Positions 16,427 through 26,558 of a DNA stretch of 64,000 nt are shown one piece after another. Source of the DNA: Gracilimonas mengyeensis (GTDB taxonomy: Bacteria; Bacteroidota; Rhodothermia; Balneolales; Balneolaceae); assembly GCF_900182705.1 (NCBI RefSeq), contig NZ_FXTP01000016.1:54110-118109 (forward strand). Direction: 5' to 3'. The first letter of the stretch is position 1, and each line of letters begins with the position of its first letter. The translations under genes and the position numbers were made by a program. The notes beneath the pieces are model-generated. The model saw nothing but the letters and a program-made list of their open reading frames with translations, was not told where the DNA came from and ran no database searches.

Positions 16427-16653
16427 ATCGTTCTTACTGTATTTATGATTTGATTAAAAAATGTAGTCCCTATTTCTTCCAAATAAAACTGCCACTTTTC
16501 TTTAGGCTGATGAAATATCCAGATAAAGACAAACATGCTTAAGTTAGAGATAGGAATATGTAGAAATTCTGCAAATAACGAGCTTAACACCATTCCTGAG
16601 AAGCTAAGAACCTACATTCTGCCATAGGCACGCCATCAGATTTAGGTTTAGGT

Positions 16654-17412
16654 TTAGAGCCAATCTACTTGATCCTCCTTGCGTTCTACCTGTACGTATT
16701 GCTCAAATATCTCATGCAAACTCGCATCTTCCTGCAGCTCCTTTCGGCTTACGGAATCAAGGTAAGCTTTAATCTGTCCGTCGTGTAAAATGGCGATGTC
16801 ATCACAGAGGTTTTCCACTACTTCCAGGATATGGCTGGTGATAATAATGGTGACGCCCTTTTCTTTAAGGCGCCGTATGATGTTCTTCATGCGGTTGATA
16901 GAAATGACATCCACCGACTCAAATGGTTCATCCAGCAGCAACAGTTTGGGCTCTACCAATACAGCCGTCACGAAGGCCAATTTCTTACGGCTGCCTGATG
17001 AGAGTTTATTCACTTTAATTTTAGCAAAATCCTTGATGTCGAAATAGTCCATCAGCGAGTAGGCTTTTTCCACCAAGCCTTTCTGCTCTACTTCATAGAT
17101 TTCGCAGATATACTCAATAAATTCCAGGCTGCTAAATTGCTCAAACAACAGAGGAGGCTGTAATACCGAAGCGGTGATCTTCTTTATTTCCAGCTCATTA
17201 TCAGCATTTAGTTCCATTCCATGCATGGAAATGTCGCCTTCTTCAAAATCCAGCAACCCGGTAAGCACGCCGATAAGTGTACTTTTCCCGGCTCCATTTG
17301 GTCCTATCAACCCAAAGATGGTTCCCTTGGGGATTTCCAGATCCAGATGTTTTAATACCGGCTCATCCTCGTAGCATTTCACCAGGTTCTTTATTTCTAC
17401 AACTCGTTCCAT
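16654..17412 (-). CDS. ABC transporter ATP-binding protein
   Basis: A 252-aa ATPase. Walker A is G-P-N-G-A-G-K-S-T near residues 38-46, the Q-loop is V-L-Q-P-P, the signature is L-S-S-G-S rather than LSGGQ, Walker B is L-L-L-L-D-E-P-F, and the switch His is in I-I-I-T-S-H. The signature variant and single nucleotide-binding domain are those of gliding/Ecs/natural-product-type exporters, where the partner permease has many helices. The gene starts within the last codons of the permease gene (16-bp overlap), so the two are translationally coupled. Substrate unknown. Confidence 0.92.
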   Translation of the reverse strand: MERVVEIKNLVKCYEDEPVLKHLDLEIPKGTIFGLIGPNGAGKSTLIGVLTGLLDFEEGDISMHGMELNADNELEIKKITASVLQPPLLFEQFSSLEFIEYICEIYEVEQKGLVEKAYSLMDYFDIKDFAKIKVNKLSSGSRKKLAFVTAVLVEPKLLLLDEPFESVDVISINRMKNIIRRLKEKGVTIIITSHILEVVENLCDDIAILHDGQIKAYLDSVSRKELQEDASLHEIFEQYVQVERKEDQVDWL

Positions 17413-18947
17413 AATCTCATTTGCACACGGTTCTTAAATAAACTCACCAACACATACATGTGCTGCCAAAGGTATACGGCCATCACTACAATTACCGTAC
17501 TCATAATAGTAAGCCGATACCATTCTAAATCATTGAGAGGCACAAACACCAGGTAACCCATTGAAAAAATCAGGAATGAAATGGCAAAAGTTACTTTTTG
17601 CGGAATGATGGGATGCTTGTAGCTAAAAGAGGAATAGGTGGCTCTTTGATATTGAAAATAGGAACTCCACACAAACAGTAGCATAAACATCAAAAAGAAA
17701 AAGGTATTAGCAATAAAAATGTGAAGGGGTGAACCAATTTCAGGTATCAGCCATATCTCCACGGCTGTGATTACATAAAACACCAACAGCGGTAATATGA
17801 TAACTCCCAGAAAACGCTCCTTCAATTGTTTTTCAAGAGATACCGGAAGTTGAAGATGTAGCAGTAACTCCCTATTCTCATAACCATACATATTGGCCAT
17901 ACCCATGGCCAAAAGCGCCACCGGGATGCCCGCTAAAATAGTGGGAATGAGAATAGTTTGAGCAACCTCATAATCTACATTCAGTAGCAATGGCACATAA
18001 ACAATCGGTATGATAGTAAGGGTAAGCACTTGCAGGCGATTGTAGGGATGCTTCATCACATAGAAATAATATTTACCCGCATTTCTCCCCATCACTCTTT
18101 TAAGCACCGGCCATAAGGTACTGCTTTCCTCTTCGGCTTTTTTCAGGCCTGGGTTTAGCAAACCCTTCTTCGTGTTATTGAAATGATCAACAACCAATAA
18201 TCCTGTCAGCATCACCCCGAATACAAAAAATACCCCAGCATATAACCAGCCGTAGCTTTCCGTTACGGTTTGAATGAGCATGCCTCCAGGCAACCAAGAC
18301 AACACCGCATTGATGGTTTCTACCCGGGGCAAAAATTCTGCAAAAATCTGTGTTGCGTTAGAGGTCGCCAGAGAAACCAACTGAAACAACCCGAATACAA
18401 GAAAAAAGAAACCCACCACAACAATCATAAATCGTTTCTCTACCACTTGTATAAAACGATGTTTGATGGAATAGATAAGAGTGTAATTCAACATCACTGC
18501 CACCATCGCTACCGGTACCTGGTAGATGTATTCTACTTGTATCAGGAGAAAAACGAGCCAGCTAAAGTTGTAAATAATATTGACCGGGTGGCAAAAACCG
18601 ATGAGCATCAGGTAACGGGTGAGCCGGTGCAAGGGGAAGCCAAAACCGAGCAATTTGCGGTTTTCTTCGATATTCATCAGCCGCATATTGGTGAATGAGA
18701 AGTGCATCACCCAGAAGGCATTGGCAAATATCAGCAGTATAAACGAATAGATGTTGGGAGTGAGCCAGGGTAGCTGCATCTCCATCCAGGGATCGCTATC
18801 CAACAAAACAACCACGATGGCGGTCCCGAGCAAATTCACCAACATTATTCCCAAAAACAGGATGTAACCTATCGTTAACAACAACTGAAACCGGTTCAGG
18901 TTGGAGATAAATATTCGCCAGTTTAATGTGAGCAGCCGGTAAAACAA
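17397..18947 (-). CDS. ABC transporter permease, 12-helix type
   Basis: A 516-aa protein with about twelve hydrophobic segments and few soluble loops; the start is a TTG at 18947 with no better in-frame codon. The gene is upstream of the ATPase and overlaps it, forming a two-gene exporter. Large single-chain permeases of this size, paired with an L-S-S-G-type ATPase, are common in Bacteroidota-like genomes but their cargo is not known. Nothing in the loops points to a substrate. The two proteins probably act as a 2+2 complex in the inner membrane. Confidence 0.85.
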   Translation of the reverse strand: MFYRLLTLNWRIFISNLNRFQLLLTIGYILFLGIMLVNLLGTAIVVVLLDSDPWMEMQLPWLTPNIYSFILLIFANAFWVMHFSFTNMRLMNIEENRKLLGFGFPLHRLTRYLMLIGFCHPVNIIYNFSWLVFLLIQVEYIYQVPVAMVAVMLNYTLIYSIKHRFIQVVEKRFMIVVVGFFFLVFGLFQLVSLATSNATQIFAEFLPRVETINAVLSWLPGGMLIQTVTESYGWLYAGVFFVFGVMLTGLLVVDHFNNTKKGLLNPGLKKAEEESSTLWPVLKRVMGRNAGKYYFYVMKHPYNRLQVLTLTIIPIVYVPLLLNVDYEVAQTILIPTILAGIPVALLAMGMANMYGYENRELLLHLQLPVSLEKQLKERFLGVIILPLLVFYVITAVEIWLIPEIGSPLHIFIANTFFFLMFMLLFVWSSYFQYQRATYSSFSYKHPIIPQKVTFAISFLIFSMGYLVFVPLNDLEWYRLTIMSTVIVVMAVYLWQHMYVLVSLFKNRVQMRLWNEL

Positions 18948-19035
18948 TGCGGTACGTTGATGAATGTATAAATGCCTGTTTATGATAACTCAAACATTTT
19001 TATTTCTCTATGAGAATATAATTTTCTATAAAATT

Positions 19036-19064
19036 AAAAAAAGGCAGCGGTTAAACTGCCTTTT
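19036..19064 (-). terminator. Rho-independent terminator after the V8-like protease gene
   Basis: AAAAGGCAG at 19039-19047 pairs with CTGCCTTTT at 19056-19064; reading leftward it ends in a T-run. It separates the secreted protease from the ABC permease. Confidence 0.9.
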
Positions 19065-19107
19065 CCTCTGTTACTTTTCTTCGTGACTTACCTTCACGAT
19101 TAGCTAA

Positions 19108-22100
19108 CTATTTCACCAGCATCATCTTACGGGTTTGCTTAAACTCTCCCGCTTTGATCCGGTAAATATACATCCCGCTTGAGAGTGCTCCGGCATCAAA
19201 CGAAACCGTATGCTGCCCCGCTTTCATTGTTTGATTTACCAGGGTATACACTTTCTGTCCCAATATGGTATACACCTCCAGACTTACCGCTGCTGATTTT
19301 GGCAACGAAAAGGAAATGTTGGTCGTTGGGTTAAAAGGGTTGGGATAATTATTTCCAAGACTGAACTCTTCAGGTATCAGCTGACCCGTTTTTTCGGTAT
19401 CTGTGAGTATCTCTAAATTAAAAGCTACATCTACCGTTGGCTGGCCGGGATCGTTGGTGATAATATGTAGCGTATCTGCATAATTACCGGCCCCTGTCTG
19501 TGTAGCGCTTAAAAAGAGCTGAACACTTGCCGAGTCGCCGGCTGCTATCACTCCCGAAGATGGTTCCACAGACTCAATGAGTCCTGATACACCATTGCTA
19601 TCTGCTGTAGAAATTTGTTTTAGTGCGCCCTCATCCAAAAACTCCGGAGCCGAAAATTCCAACTCACTATCTCCACCATTAACCAAGGTAATGGAATGAG
19701 ATGAGGTAGAGTCTTCCTGGAGCTGATACCGCACTTCTGTAGATGCCAGTTGTAGTTCAGGATATTTTGGCGGTATGATGGTTATCGCCCGTACCCGCAC
19801 ATTATTCTCCTCATTGCTTTCGAATACCTGATCCGTGACATCCAGCTTAGCCAGCAAGTAATAGCTTCCGGCATCTATATCAAGAGGCAGTCGTGTTCCG
19901 GACGAAGAGTTTATGAGTACATATTCATCTTTACCCAAGGTATCGATTCGCACCGAACTAAATAAGCTGTCATCTTCTGAGAGCGTTTCATCATCCGACA
20001 AATAAAAGCCGGCACGAAAACCATTTCTGACTGCTTCAGCACCATTATTATGAGCTGAAAGATGAATATTATCATTTACCAACGCACCTGCTTGTAAAGT
20101 ATCAGGGCCGCTTAGGTAAAATTCCCCTGCCGACAGATCGGTAGAATCCTGTTCCATAACCGTTAAGGTGGTATGAATGTCGAACACATCGCCGTCCGTA
20201 TCGTTGGAACGTACCTTTAGCGTGGCTTCATAGGTTCCCGGATCCACTCCTTCGGTAAAGAAGTTGAGATTTGGGTTGGCTTCTCCTCCACTCTTAAGAC
20301 TTCCTGAGTACTTTTCAGGATACATCCAGGAAAGTTCATTTCCGGGATCAATACTCCACTCAAGTATGCTTCCGCCCTCCTGACTGATCAGGATGGGCTC
20401 TTGGGCTGATTCTCCTTTAAATAGCTCAACCGAAATACTATCCGGAGAGACTGCAATTTGAGGAAGATCGCTTTCGGATTTAACGGTGTAAGAGGCCACT
20501 TCACCAACATTGTCTCCCTCTTCCGTATCGGCGGCGGGAGCACCAACCATAAAATGATTTTCCCCATCCTGTGTGTAAGAGAACACACTTTGGCCAAACA
20601 AACCGGACTGTTCTCCATCTTGTGGATTGAGCGTTTTCATTGGCTCCCAGTTTCCTTCAAGTCCTTCCATTTCAGCAATCATTACACTGCCAGGGTATTC
20701 AGACTCCCGTTCAATATTGCCGGGTGCTCCGGCTACCAGGTAACTTTTTTCGCCGGGAAGTAAAAGACTTACATCCTGTCCAAACTGAGCTCCTTCTATC
20801 ATCTCTCTGGAGATCAGAGGTTCTTGGGCTATCCACTCTTCTTCTTTTAAGATGTAAGTAAAAATGGCCCCGGTGGCGCTTTTGCCATCCAGAATAGCAC
20901 CGGGTGCACCTATTGCCAATACGGGTACGCCTTCCGGATGAAGTTCGATATCTACAGAAGTACCAAAGTCTGCACTCGCGCTAAGCTCGGGATACTGTAT
21001 TTTGTTGCGCAGTTCCCATGAGCCTTCACCGGCATATTCATACAAGTACACACTGCCGCCACTTTCTTCCGTCAAGGCAGCATTGGCCCCAATAGCTAAA
21101 AGTCGAATACCATATTCTTCCGAATTCAGCATATCCACACTAATACCAAATTGCTCGCCCTGAATAGGATTCTCAGGAAAAATGGGGGTGTTCATTCGGT
21201 ATTCCCATTCGGTGGAGTAATCGTTTACAAAAACGGCACCCGCATCGGTCATATCATCCTGATCTTTTCCTGGTGCGCCTGCAATAACCATAGGCAACTC
21301 CTTGTCCTCGAAGCGGGCATCCACAAGCTGCACACTTTCACCAAAGCGAGCTCCATATTCTACATCGGCACGGATGTTTTCGATCATTTGCCATTCATTT
21401 TCTACTTTTTGAAAGAGGTACGCCGCTCCAGGCCAGTGCTCTGATTTCATTTTAAAGGTTCCAGGTCCTGTTCCGGGGGCACCAGCTACTACAAACCCTG
21501 ATGCTCCTATCATCCCGGCATCCATGGCATGACCAAATCTTGAACCTGCGATAGGCTCTTCCGCACTGATTTGTGTACCAAGGCTCCATTCTCCATCCAT
21601 AAATTCACGCACATAACCAACGCCGCGCTTCTCCTGCCGGCCGGGAATACCTCCGACAATTAAGCCACCGTTTGGGCCGCCACCTATAGAAAATCCATAG
21701 AGGTCATCCGGAATGACTTCCAGTGCCCTGAATATTTCTATGGGCGTGGGAGGAATGGTGGTATACACCACATCCAGATTTACAGGTACATCCATGTCGT
21801 TTACACCAAAGTCCGGTGATGAAAAGGTCAGTTCTCCGGAATAACTGCCCACATCCAAAGAAGAAGATCCGGTATTTACACTGATGGTGCGGCTTTGCCC
21901 GGGAGATAGTGTACCCGAAGTCAGGTTGGTACTGATCCAGGTCTCATTCGAAGATACTTCCCAGTTCAGCGTACTGCTGCCTTTGTTAGTAACCGTGATA
22001 GAGTTCGTTTCTATTTCTCCTTCGAGCGTTCTTGCATCAACCACCCTCGGGTATACGGGAATATCGGGTGTGGTATAAAAAGCCTTTAACTCAGCATCAC

Positions 22101-23805
22101 GGTTAAGGACAGTAAGCTGCAAAACCCTTGAATTGGTCTCATGCCTGCCATCTATTTCCCAGTGACTGAAGCTGTTGGTTCCGGCGGTCTCCGGGGCATA
22201 CACGTTAAATTGCTTATTGGGTTGATAACGTCTTTCCATTTCGGTTGACCCGCTGCCATCTCCGTATATGTCATCATGATAAATACTCAGATCTACCGAA
22301 GATGGGTTTTCGGACGCAAAGGTTAGCAAAGATGTACCCTGTATATCCAGCTTATAGGAATCCCAGCCATCCGAATCGTTATTGCTGTTTTCAGCATCGG
22401 AATTGGACAAGATGATTCCGATATACTTGTCGCCAATATGCCCATCTGGCAAACTCGGAGGTGAGGCATTTACATTGACTCCTCCCCCTGCCGAGAAATC
22501 ATAACTGAAGCTTTGAGAGCCCAAATGGGTATCATTCGTCGTAATGTTTTCATCATCCGAAAGGTAGATATCAAAACTCCAGGAGCCATTTCCGGTAGCA
22601 GAAGAGCGGTTATATACCTTGAATCTTAATTCTGATAATCGTTCACCCTCTAAAGGCTGATCAGGACCGGCCGTGACATTCAGCACTACCAGGTCCAGTT
22701 GAGTTTCACGGTGATCAGATTTCAGGTCAGATCCATGATTGTACTTAAATTCCGTCACCCTTGTGTAACAAGTTGGGGCGATACGGTTTGAGTCTGAATC
22801 AATCTTGGTGTGAGAAGTGACGGCGTATGCAATCCGGTCACCACTTTTAAAGCCGTACACACCACTACCGCTCTGCCCGCCAAAGCCGACGCGGTCCTGA
22901 CACATGGTATATCGTTCCGACTTAAATGCTTTAAAGTCAAAAGATCCCTGCCAGCGATACATCAGTTGTCCATTGTATGGAGATTCTGCAGGGTAGCTGT
23001 CATTGTAAAAGGTGTTATTCTTGAAATACCCGTTATCATTGTCATATCCGTGGCCAAACCATCCGGTTAAAAAACCAACAGGACGGTCTAAGTGAATCCA
23101 GGCTATATCGTGATCAAAGTTTTCATCCTGAGTCCAGCCTGTAAGTGAGTACAATGAACGGGCGCTGGCTCTTCCAAATGGTTCATCGCCATTTTCGTAG
23201 GCAGGAATAACCTGCACCCCGGTCGACCATCCCCCATCATCCTGAGAATGGATGCAGTGGCCGGCTGTGAGCACCCACTCGTAGCCAATCAGGGCACCGG
23301 AACACACATACGTTTTCCCATTCGAATAATTCATCTTTATTTTTACTGTTCGCCGGTAGGGAAAATCGGTAGGCGTAGTAACCTGGCTGAGTGAGCTAAA
23401 CTTCTGCCTTTGGTTTTGCAAAGTTTGCGACTGCACTCCTTCCGGTTCGGGTTGAGCGGAATAGTCCGGCGAAAACTGGCTTTCCTGCAAACCCGTTCTC
23501 GGTAATTCCTGTACCTGCCTCACTTCTCCGGTACCCAGATCATATCTCATGATTTTACCTGCATCTGAAGAGCGGGAACCTGGCTCCTTAAATACGGGTA
23601 ATGGCATAGGTTCTGCGTCTTCAAAACCTTCTGTTTGCGGTATAGCTGTATTTACTTGTGCAGGATCAAACTGTAAGACTTGCTTGTCAGTACCGGTTTC
23701 GGTTGCATCTACTTCGGGCAACTGTGCCTGTGCGTAGTGTGTTAATGTTAGGGTGATTAGAAAACATACTGATACGATGATTTTGGTAACTCTGCTATTC
23801 TTCAT
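19108..23805 (-). CDS. Secreted V8-like serine protease with FG-GAP-like, CARDB and type IX sorting domains
   Basis: A 1565-aa protein. Residues 1-27 are a signal peptide. A trypsin/V8-like protease domain spans about 140-360, with the complete triad His183 (T-A-G-H-C), Asp233 (F-D-H-D-I-A) and Ser312 (G-G-Q-S-G-S-G). Next come a CARDB-like unit (with N-x-S-S-A-T-G-N-G-S-W), a BACON-like unit (W-E-V-S-S-N-E-T-W-I), seven or so FG-GAP-like propeller blades (G-A-P-G, R-F-G-E-S-V), another CARDB unit and a choice-of-anchor region. The last ~85 residues form a type IX-like sorting domain (N-Y-P-N-P-F-N-P; R-K-M-M-L-V-K). It should be secreted and surface-attached; probable role is external protein degradation or processing. 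Only one gene; a terminator follows. Confidence 0.9.
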   Translation of the reverse strand: MKNSRVTKIIVSVCFLITLTLTHYAQAQLPEVDATETGTDKQVLQFDPAQVNTAIPQTEGFEDAEPMPLPVFKEPGSRSSDAGKIMRYDLGTGEVRQVQELPRTGLQESQFSPDYSAQPEPEGVQSQTLQNQRQKFSSLSQVTTPTDFPYRRTVKIKMNYSNGKTYVCSGALIGYEWVLTAGHCIHSQDDGGWSTGVQVIPAYENGDEPFGRASARSLYSLTGWTQDENFDHDIAWIHLDRPVGFLTGWFGHGYDNDNGYFKNNTFYNDSYPAESPYNGQLMYRWQGSFDFKAFKSERYTMCQDRVGFGGQSGSGVYGFKSGDRIAYAVTSHTKIDSDSNRIAPTCYTRVTEFKYNHGSDLKSDHRETQLDLVVLNVTAGPDQPLEGERLSELRFKVYNRSSATGNGSWSFDIYLSDDENITTNDTHLGSQSFSYDFSAGGGVNVNASPPSLPDGHIGDKYIGIILSNSDAENSNNDSDGWDSYKLDIQGTSLLTFASENPSSVDLSIYHDDIYGDGSGSTEMERRYQPNKQFNVYAPETAGTNSFSHWEIDGRHETNSRVLQLTVLNRDAELKAFYTTPDIPVYPRVVDARTLEGEIETNSITVTNKGSSTLNWEVSSNETWISTNLTSGTLSPGQSRTISVNTGSSSLDVGSYSGELTFSSPDFGVNDMDVPVNLDVVYTTIPPTPIEIFRALEVIPDDLYGFSIGGGPNGGLIVGGIPGRQEKRGVGYVREFMDGEWSLGTQISAEEPIAGSRFGHAMDAGMIGASGFVVAGAPGTGPGTFKMKSEHWPGAAYLFQKVENEWQMIENIRADVEYGARFGESVQLVDARFEDKELPMVIAGAPGKDQDDMTDAGAVFVNDYSTEWEYRMNTPIFPENPIQGEQFGISVDMLNSEEYGIRLLAIGANAALTEESGGSVYLYEYAGEGSWELRNKIQYPELSASADFGTSVDIELHPEGVPVLAIGAPGAILDGKSATGAIFTYILKEEEWIAQEPLISREMIEGAQFGQDVSLLLPGEKSYLVAGAPGNIERESEYPGSVMIAEMEGLEGNWEPMKTLNPQDGEQSGLFGQSVFSYTQDGENHFMVGAPAADTEEGDNVGEVASYTVKSESDLPQIAVSPDSISVELFKGESAQEPILISQEGGSILEWSIDPGNELSWMYPEKYSGSLKSGGEANPNLNFFTEGVDPGTYEATLKVRSNDTDGDVFDIHTTLTVMEQDSTDLSAGEFYLSGPDTLQAGALVNDNIHLSAHNNGAEAVRNGFRAGFYLSDDETLSEDDSLFSSVRIDTLGKDEYVLINSSSGTRLPLDIDAGSYYLLAKLDVTDQVFESNEENNVRVRAITIIPPKYPELQLASTEVRYQLQEDSTSSHSITLVNGGDSELEFSAPEFLDEGALKQISTADSNGVSGLIESVEPSSGVIAAGDSASVQLFLSATQTGAGNYADTLHIITNDPGQPTVDVAFNLEILTDTEKTGQLIPEEFSLGNNYPNPFNPTTNISFSLPKSAAVSLEVYTILGQKVYTLVNQTMKAGQHTVSFDAGALSSGMYIYRIKAGEFKQTRKMMLVK

Positions 23806-23963
23806 TTTGTACTTGTCTATTTATTATTCTGTCGACCTTTATCTTTGTATGCGTAATCCAAATCACTATTCGTTCACATTCTAATTTTAGCCTAAGAGGC
23901 TTTCTCGTGGGTTTAATTCATAACCCGTTCAACATTTTTTTATACATTTATTACCTATGATTC

Positions 23964-25430
23964 TTGCAATCAGAGCCCGCAATTCACAACGCATTCATTC
24001 CTGATATGACCGATCATCACGGTATCAACTGGCTCAACGACAGCTCCACTATTCTTAACTTCATCAAGAAACTGATGGGTGAACTGGATGAGCTCAAAGA
24101 GTTGGCTTTGCCCCTGGAAGAAGATGAAATCCTGTTTCTGCAAGGCGAACCGCTGGAATACGTGTACCTGCTGATGGAAGGCGAAGTGAAACTAACCCGT
24201 ACGCAACCTGATAAGTCTGACATCACCCTCATTCATCTCGAACCGGGTAATTTTGTTGGGTTGATTGCCTTTACCACCGGGGCCCCTACCCTCACTTCGG
24301 CGCGCATCACCAAAGCCGGGATGGCCTTGAAAATGCGCCCCTCCCAATTTGAGATGTATCTAAGTGATCATCCACGGCTCAAACATCCGCTGCAGCAGCT
24401 GATGTTGAACAACATGATACAGCGGTATAAGAGCAATATCCGGCTGCAAACCAAGGCTTATCAGCTGAACAAGCAGATAACTCAGGACCGTAACGAACTC
24501 AAGAAAGCTTATAAACAGCTGGAAGAAACCCACCAGATGCTGGTGCACCAGGAAAAGATGGCGACCCTGGGAGAATTGGTGGCTGGTTTTGCCCACGAGG
24601 TTAATAATCCCGCTTCTTCACTGATGCGTTCCGCCGAAACCCTTTCCGAAATTTATGCAAACCTCGAAAGCACGGATGCTGCCTTCAAACTCTTTGAGTT
24701 TGGCCTGGAAAGCGAACCTATTGACAGCCATACGCTGCGCCAACGCATGGAAAAAATCAAAGCAGAACACCCGGATTTTGACGACCGGAGCCTGCTGCGA
24801 AAAATGGCTTACATGCCGGATGAGGCCTTGCAATACCTGTTCCAGGGAGGAAACATCCATCTTAAAGTTCAGCATTTTGAGGCCGGGAAGATGATACACA
24901 ACATCCGGGTGGCCAGCGAGCGTATTGCCAAGCTGGTGAAGAGCCTGAAAAGCTACAGCCGGCAGGATCAGAACAAAGAAGAGATGGTGGATATCCGGGA
25001 AGGCATCAAAGATACTTTGCTGGTGCTTAGCAACCGGTTGAAGTTTGTGGAACTGAATTTACACCTCGACGACATCCCCAAAACCTGTATTTCGGTAGGT
25101 GATTTGAACCAGGTTTGGACCAACATCTTGGTAAATGCCTGCGATGTGCTACAACATTCCGGTTCCATCAGTATCTCTACCTGGCATGAAAAGAATAATA
25201 TTATCGTTGAGATTGCGGATGATGGCCCAGGTATTCCCGAAGAGATAATGCCTAAGATATTTCAACCCAACTTTACCACCAAAAACCAGGGAGCTGAATT
25301 TGGGCTTGGATTAGGGCTTGCCATTTCCAGCGAGATCATTCAGCAGGCCGGCGGCGATATAGAAGCCAAAAATCGTGCTGAGGGCGGTGCGGTATTCACC
25401 ATTACCTTGCCGGTGCGTGAAGATTGCTGA
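23964..25430 (+). CDS. Soluble histidine kinase with N-terminal cyclic-nucleotide-binding-like domain
   Basis: A 488-aa protein from a TTG start (an in-frame ATG at 24006 is the alternative). Residues about 35-160 form a CRP-type cNMP-binding domain (D-E-I-L-F-L-Q-G-E-P-L-E-Y-V-Y-L-L-M-E-G-E; phosphate-loop region F-V-G-L-I-A-F). A coiled coil (about 165-205) leads to a HisKA helix with His211 in F-A-H-E-V-N-N-P, and an HATPase domain with N-I-L-V-N-A-C-D, D-D-G-P-G-I-P and G-L-G-L-G-L-A-I. No membrane helix is present. The CRP domain lacks an obvious R-T-A-S/T-type cAMP motif, so ligand identity is open. No response regulator is adjacent. Confidence 0.9.
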   Translation: MQSEPAIHNAFIPDMTDHHGINWLNDSSTILNFIKKLMGELDELKELALPLEEDEILFLQGEPLEYVYLLMEGEVKLTRTQPDKSDITLIHLEPGNFVGLIAFTTGAPTLTSARITKAGMALKMRPSQFEMYLSDHPRLKHPLQQLMLNNMIQRYKSNIRLQTKAYQLNKQITQDRNELKKAYKQLEETHQMLVHQEKMATLGELVAGFAHEVNNPASSLMRSAETLSEIYANLESTDAAFKLFEFGLESEPIDSHTLRQRMEKIKAEHPDFDDRSLLRKMAYMPDEALQYLFQGGNIHLKVQHFEAGKMIHNIRVASERIAKLVKSLKSYSRQDQNKEEMVDIREGIKDTLLVLSNRLKFVELNLHLDDIPKTCISVGDLNQVWTNILVNACDVLQHSGSISISTWHEKNNIIVEIADDGPGIPEEIMPKIFQPNFTTKNQGAEFGLGLGLAISSEIIQQAGGDIEAKNRAEGGAVFTITLPVREDC

Positions 25431-25580
25431 GTGTACATAAACCGGATGGGTTATTTCCTTCAAACCGTTCTAAATATCAACTATTGGCTGTATTTGTGTT
25501 ACCTTGTACTGAATTCAGGAACGTATTGAACAGACTTACGTTATTAGATTGGTAAACCCACTGATCTCGGCAAAAAAACT

Positions 25581-26483
25581 ATGAATACGAAGAAACTTTT
25601 GATGTTCTGGGAACTGCTAAAGGAAAGTTTCGAGTACTTTATTCAGAATGATCCACTCAGGCTAAGTTCTTCCACCTCTTTTTTTGCCACCTTCTCCTTA
25701 ATTCCGATCATTGTTCTGCTCTTACATGCTTTTAGTATTGTATTTGACAAACAATTATTAACCGAAGAAGTACTAAGCGCATTAGAATCCAATTTAGGAG
25801 AGGAAACAACCAATTACTTATCCACCATTCTTGGGAATGTGCAGGAAATACAACAAGGAGTCTGGATTACCCTTGGTATCATTCTTTTTCTGAGCTTTGT
25901 AGCAACTACGCTCTTTATGGTTGTTCAAAGGTCCTTTAACCAAATTTGGAGGGTAAAATCAAAAGAAGGCGTCAGCTACATGTTCATCTTAAAGAACCGC
26001 GGTATTTCCCTGCTGGTAATCCTCGTTACAGGCCTTCTTTTTCTGGTAATGCTTTCTCTGGATATTGTGATAAGCTCTTTGGGTGAGAACGTTTTATACA
26101 TTATACCCGCCATCGATCAGTGGCTGATGGACTTGTTGAATTTTGCTTTGTCGCTTGGAATCTTCACGTTATGGTTTGCTTCCATGTACAAGTTTTTGCC
26201 GGATGTTATTTTAAACTGGAAGACCGTCTGGCCCGGTTCCTTTCTTACGGCTGTTCTGTTTTCAATTGGTCAGTTTATACTGGAACATGTATTGATTTCT
26301 GGAAATATTGATAACATCTACGGTGCTTCAGGTTCTCTAGTGCTTTTGTTACTTTTTATTTTCTACTCCTCTTTCATTCTCTATTACGGCGCCTGTTTTG
26401 TGAAAACCTATGCTGAACACGCGGCAGAAGAGCTGGAAACGACCAAATTTGCTGTCAGGTATGAGATTAAGAAAATTGATTGA
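25581..26483 (+). CDS. YihY/virulence factor BrkB family membrane protein
   Basis: A 300-aa inner-membrane protein with six helices. Family marks are L-S-S-S-T-S-F-F-A-T-F-S-L-I-P-I in the first helix, F-N-Q-I-W-R-V-K on the cytoplasmic loop, F-L-P-D-V-I-L-N-W-K-T-V-W-P-G and the terminal I-Y-G-A-S-G-S-L-V-L-L-L-L-F-I-F-Y-S-S segment. Once annotated as RNase BN, the family is now considered a putative permease; its role is unsettled. It is not in an obvious operon: 150 bp follow the kinase and 75 bp precede the toxin-antitoxin pair. Confidence 0.92.
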   Translation: MNTKKLLMFWELLKESFEYFIQNDPLRLSSSTSFFATFSLIPIIVLLLHAFSIVFDKQLLTEEVLSALESNLGEETTNYLSTILGNVQEIQQGVWITLGIILFLSFVATTLFMVVQRSFNQIWRVKSKEGVSYMFILKNRGISLLVILVTGLLFLVMLSLDIVISSLGENVLYIIPAIDQWLMDLLNFALSLGIFTLWFASMYKFLPDVILNWKTVWPGSFLTAVLFSIGQFILEHVLISGNIDNIYGASGSLVLLLLFIFYSSFILYYGACFVKTYAEHAAEELETTKFAVRYEIKKID

Positions 26484-26558
26484 AGGAGCGAATGCATACA
26501 AACCTTCACTATTAATTTTGATTGTGTTACATTGCAATACAATTAAAGAAAAATCGCC

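Noticed and set aside
16390..16593. 67-codon minus-strand frame upstream of the MscS gene
   Set aside because: Overlaps the MscS start in another frame and has no motif; AT-rich gap.
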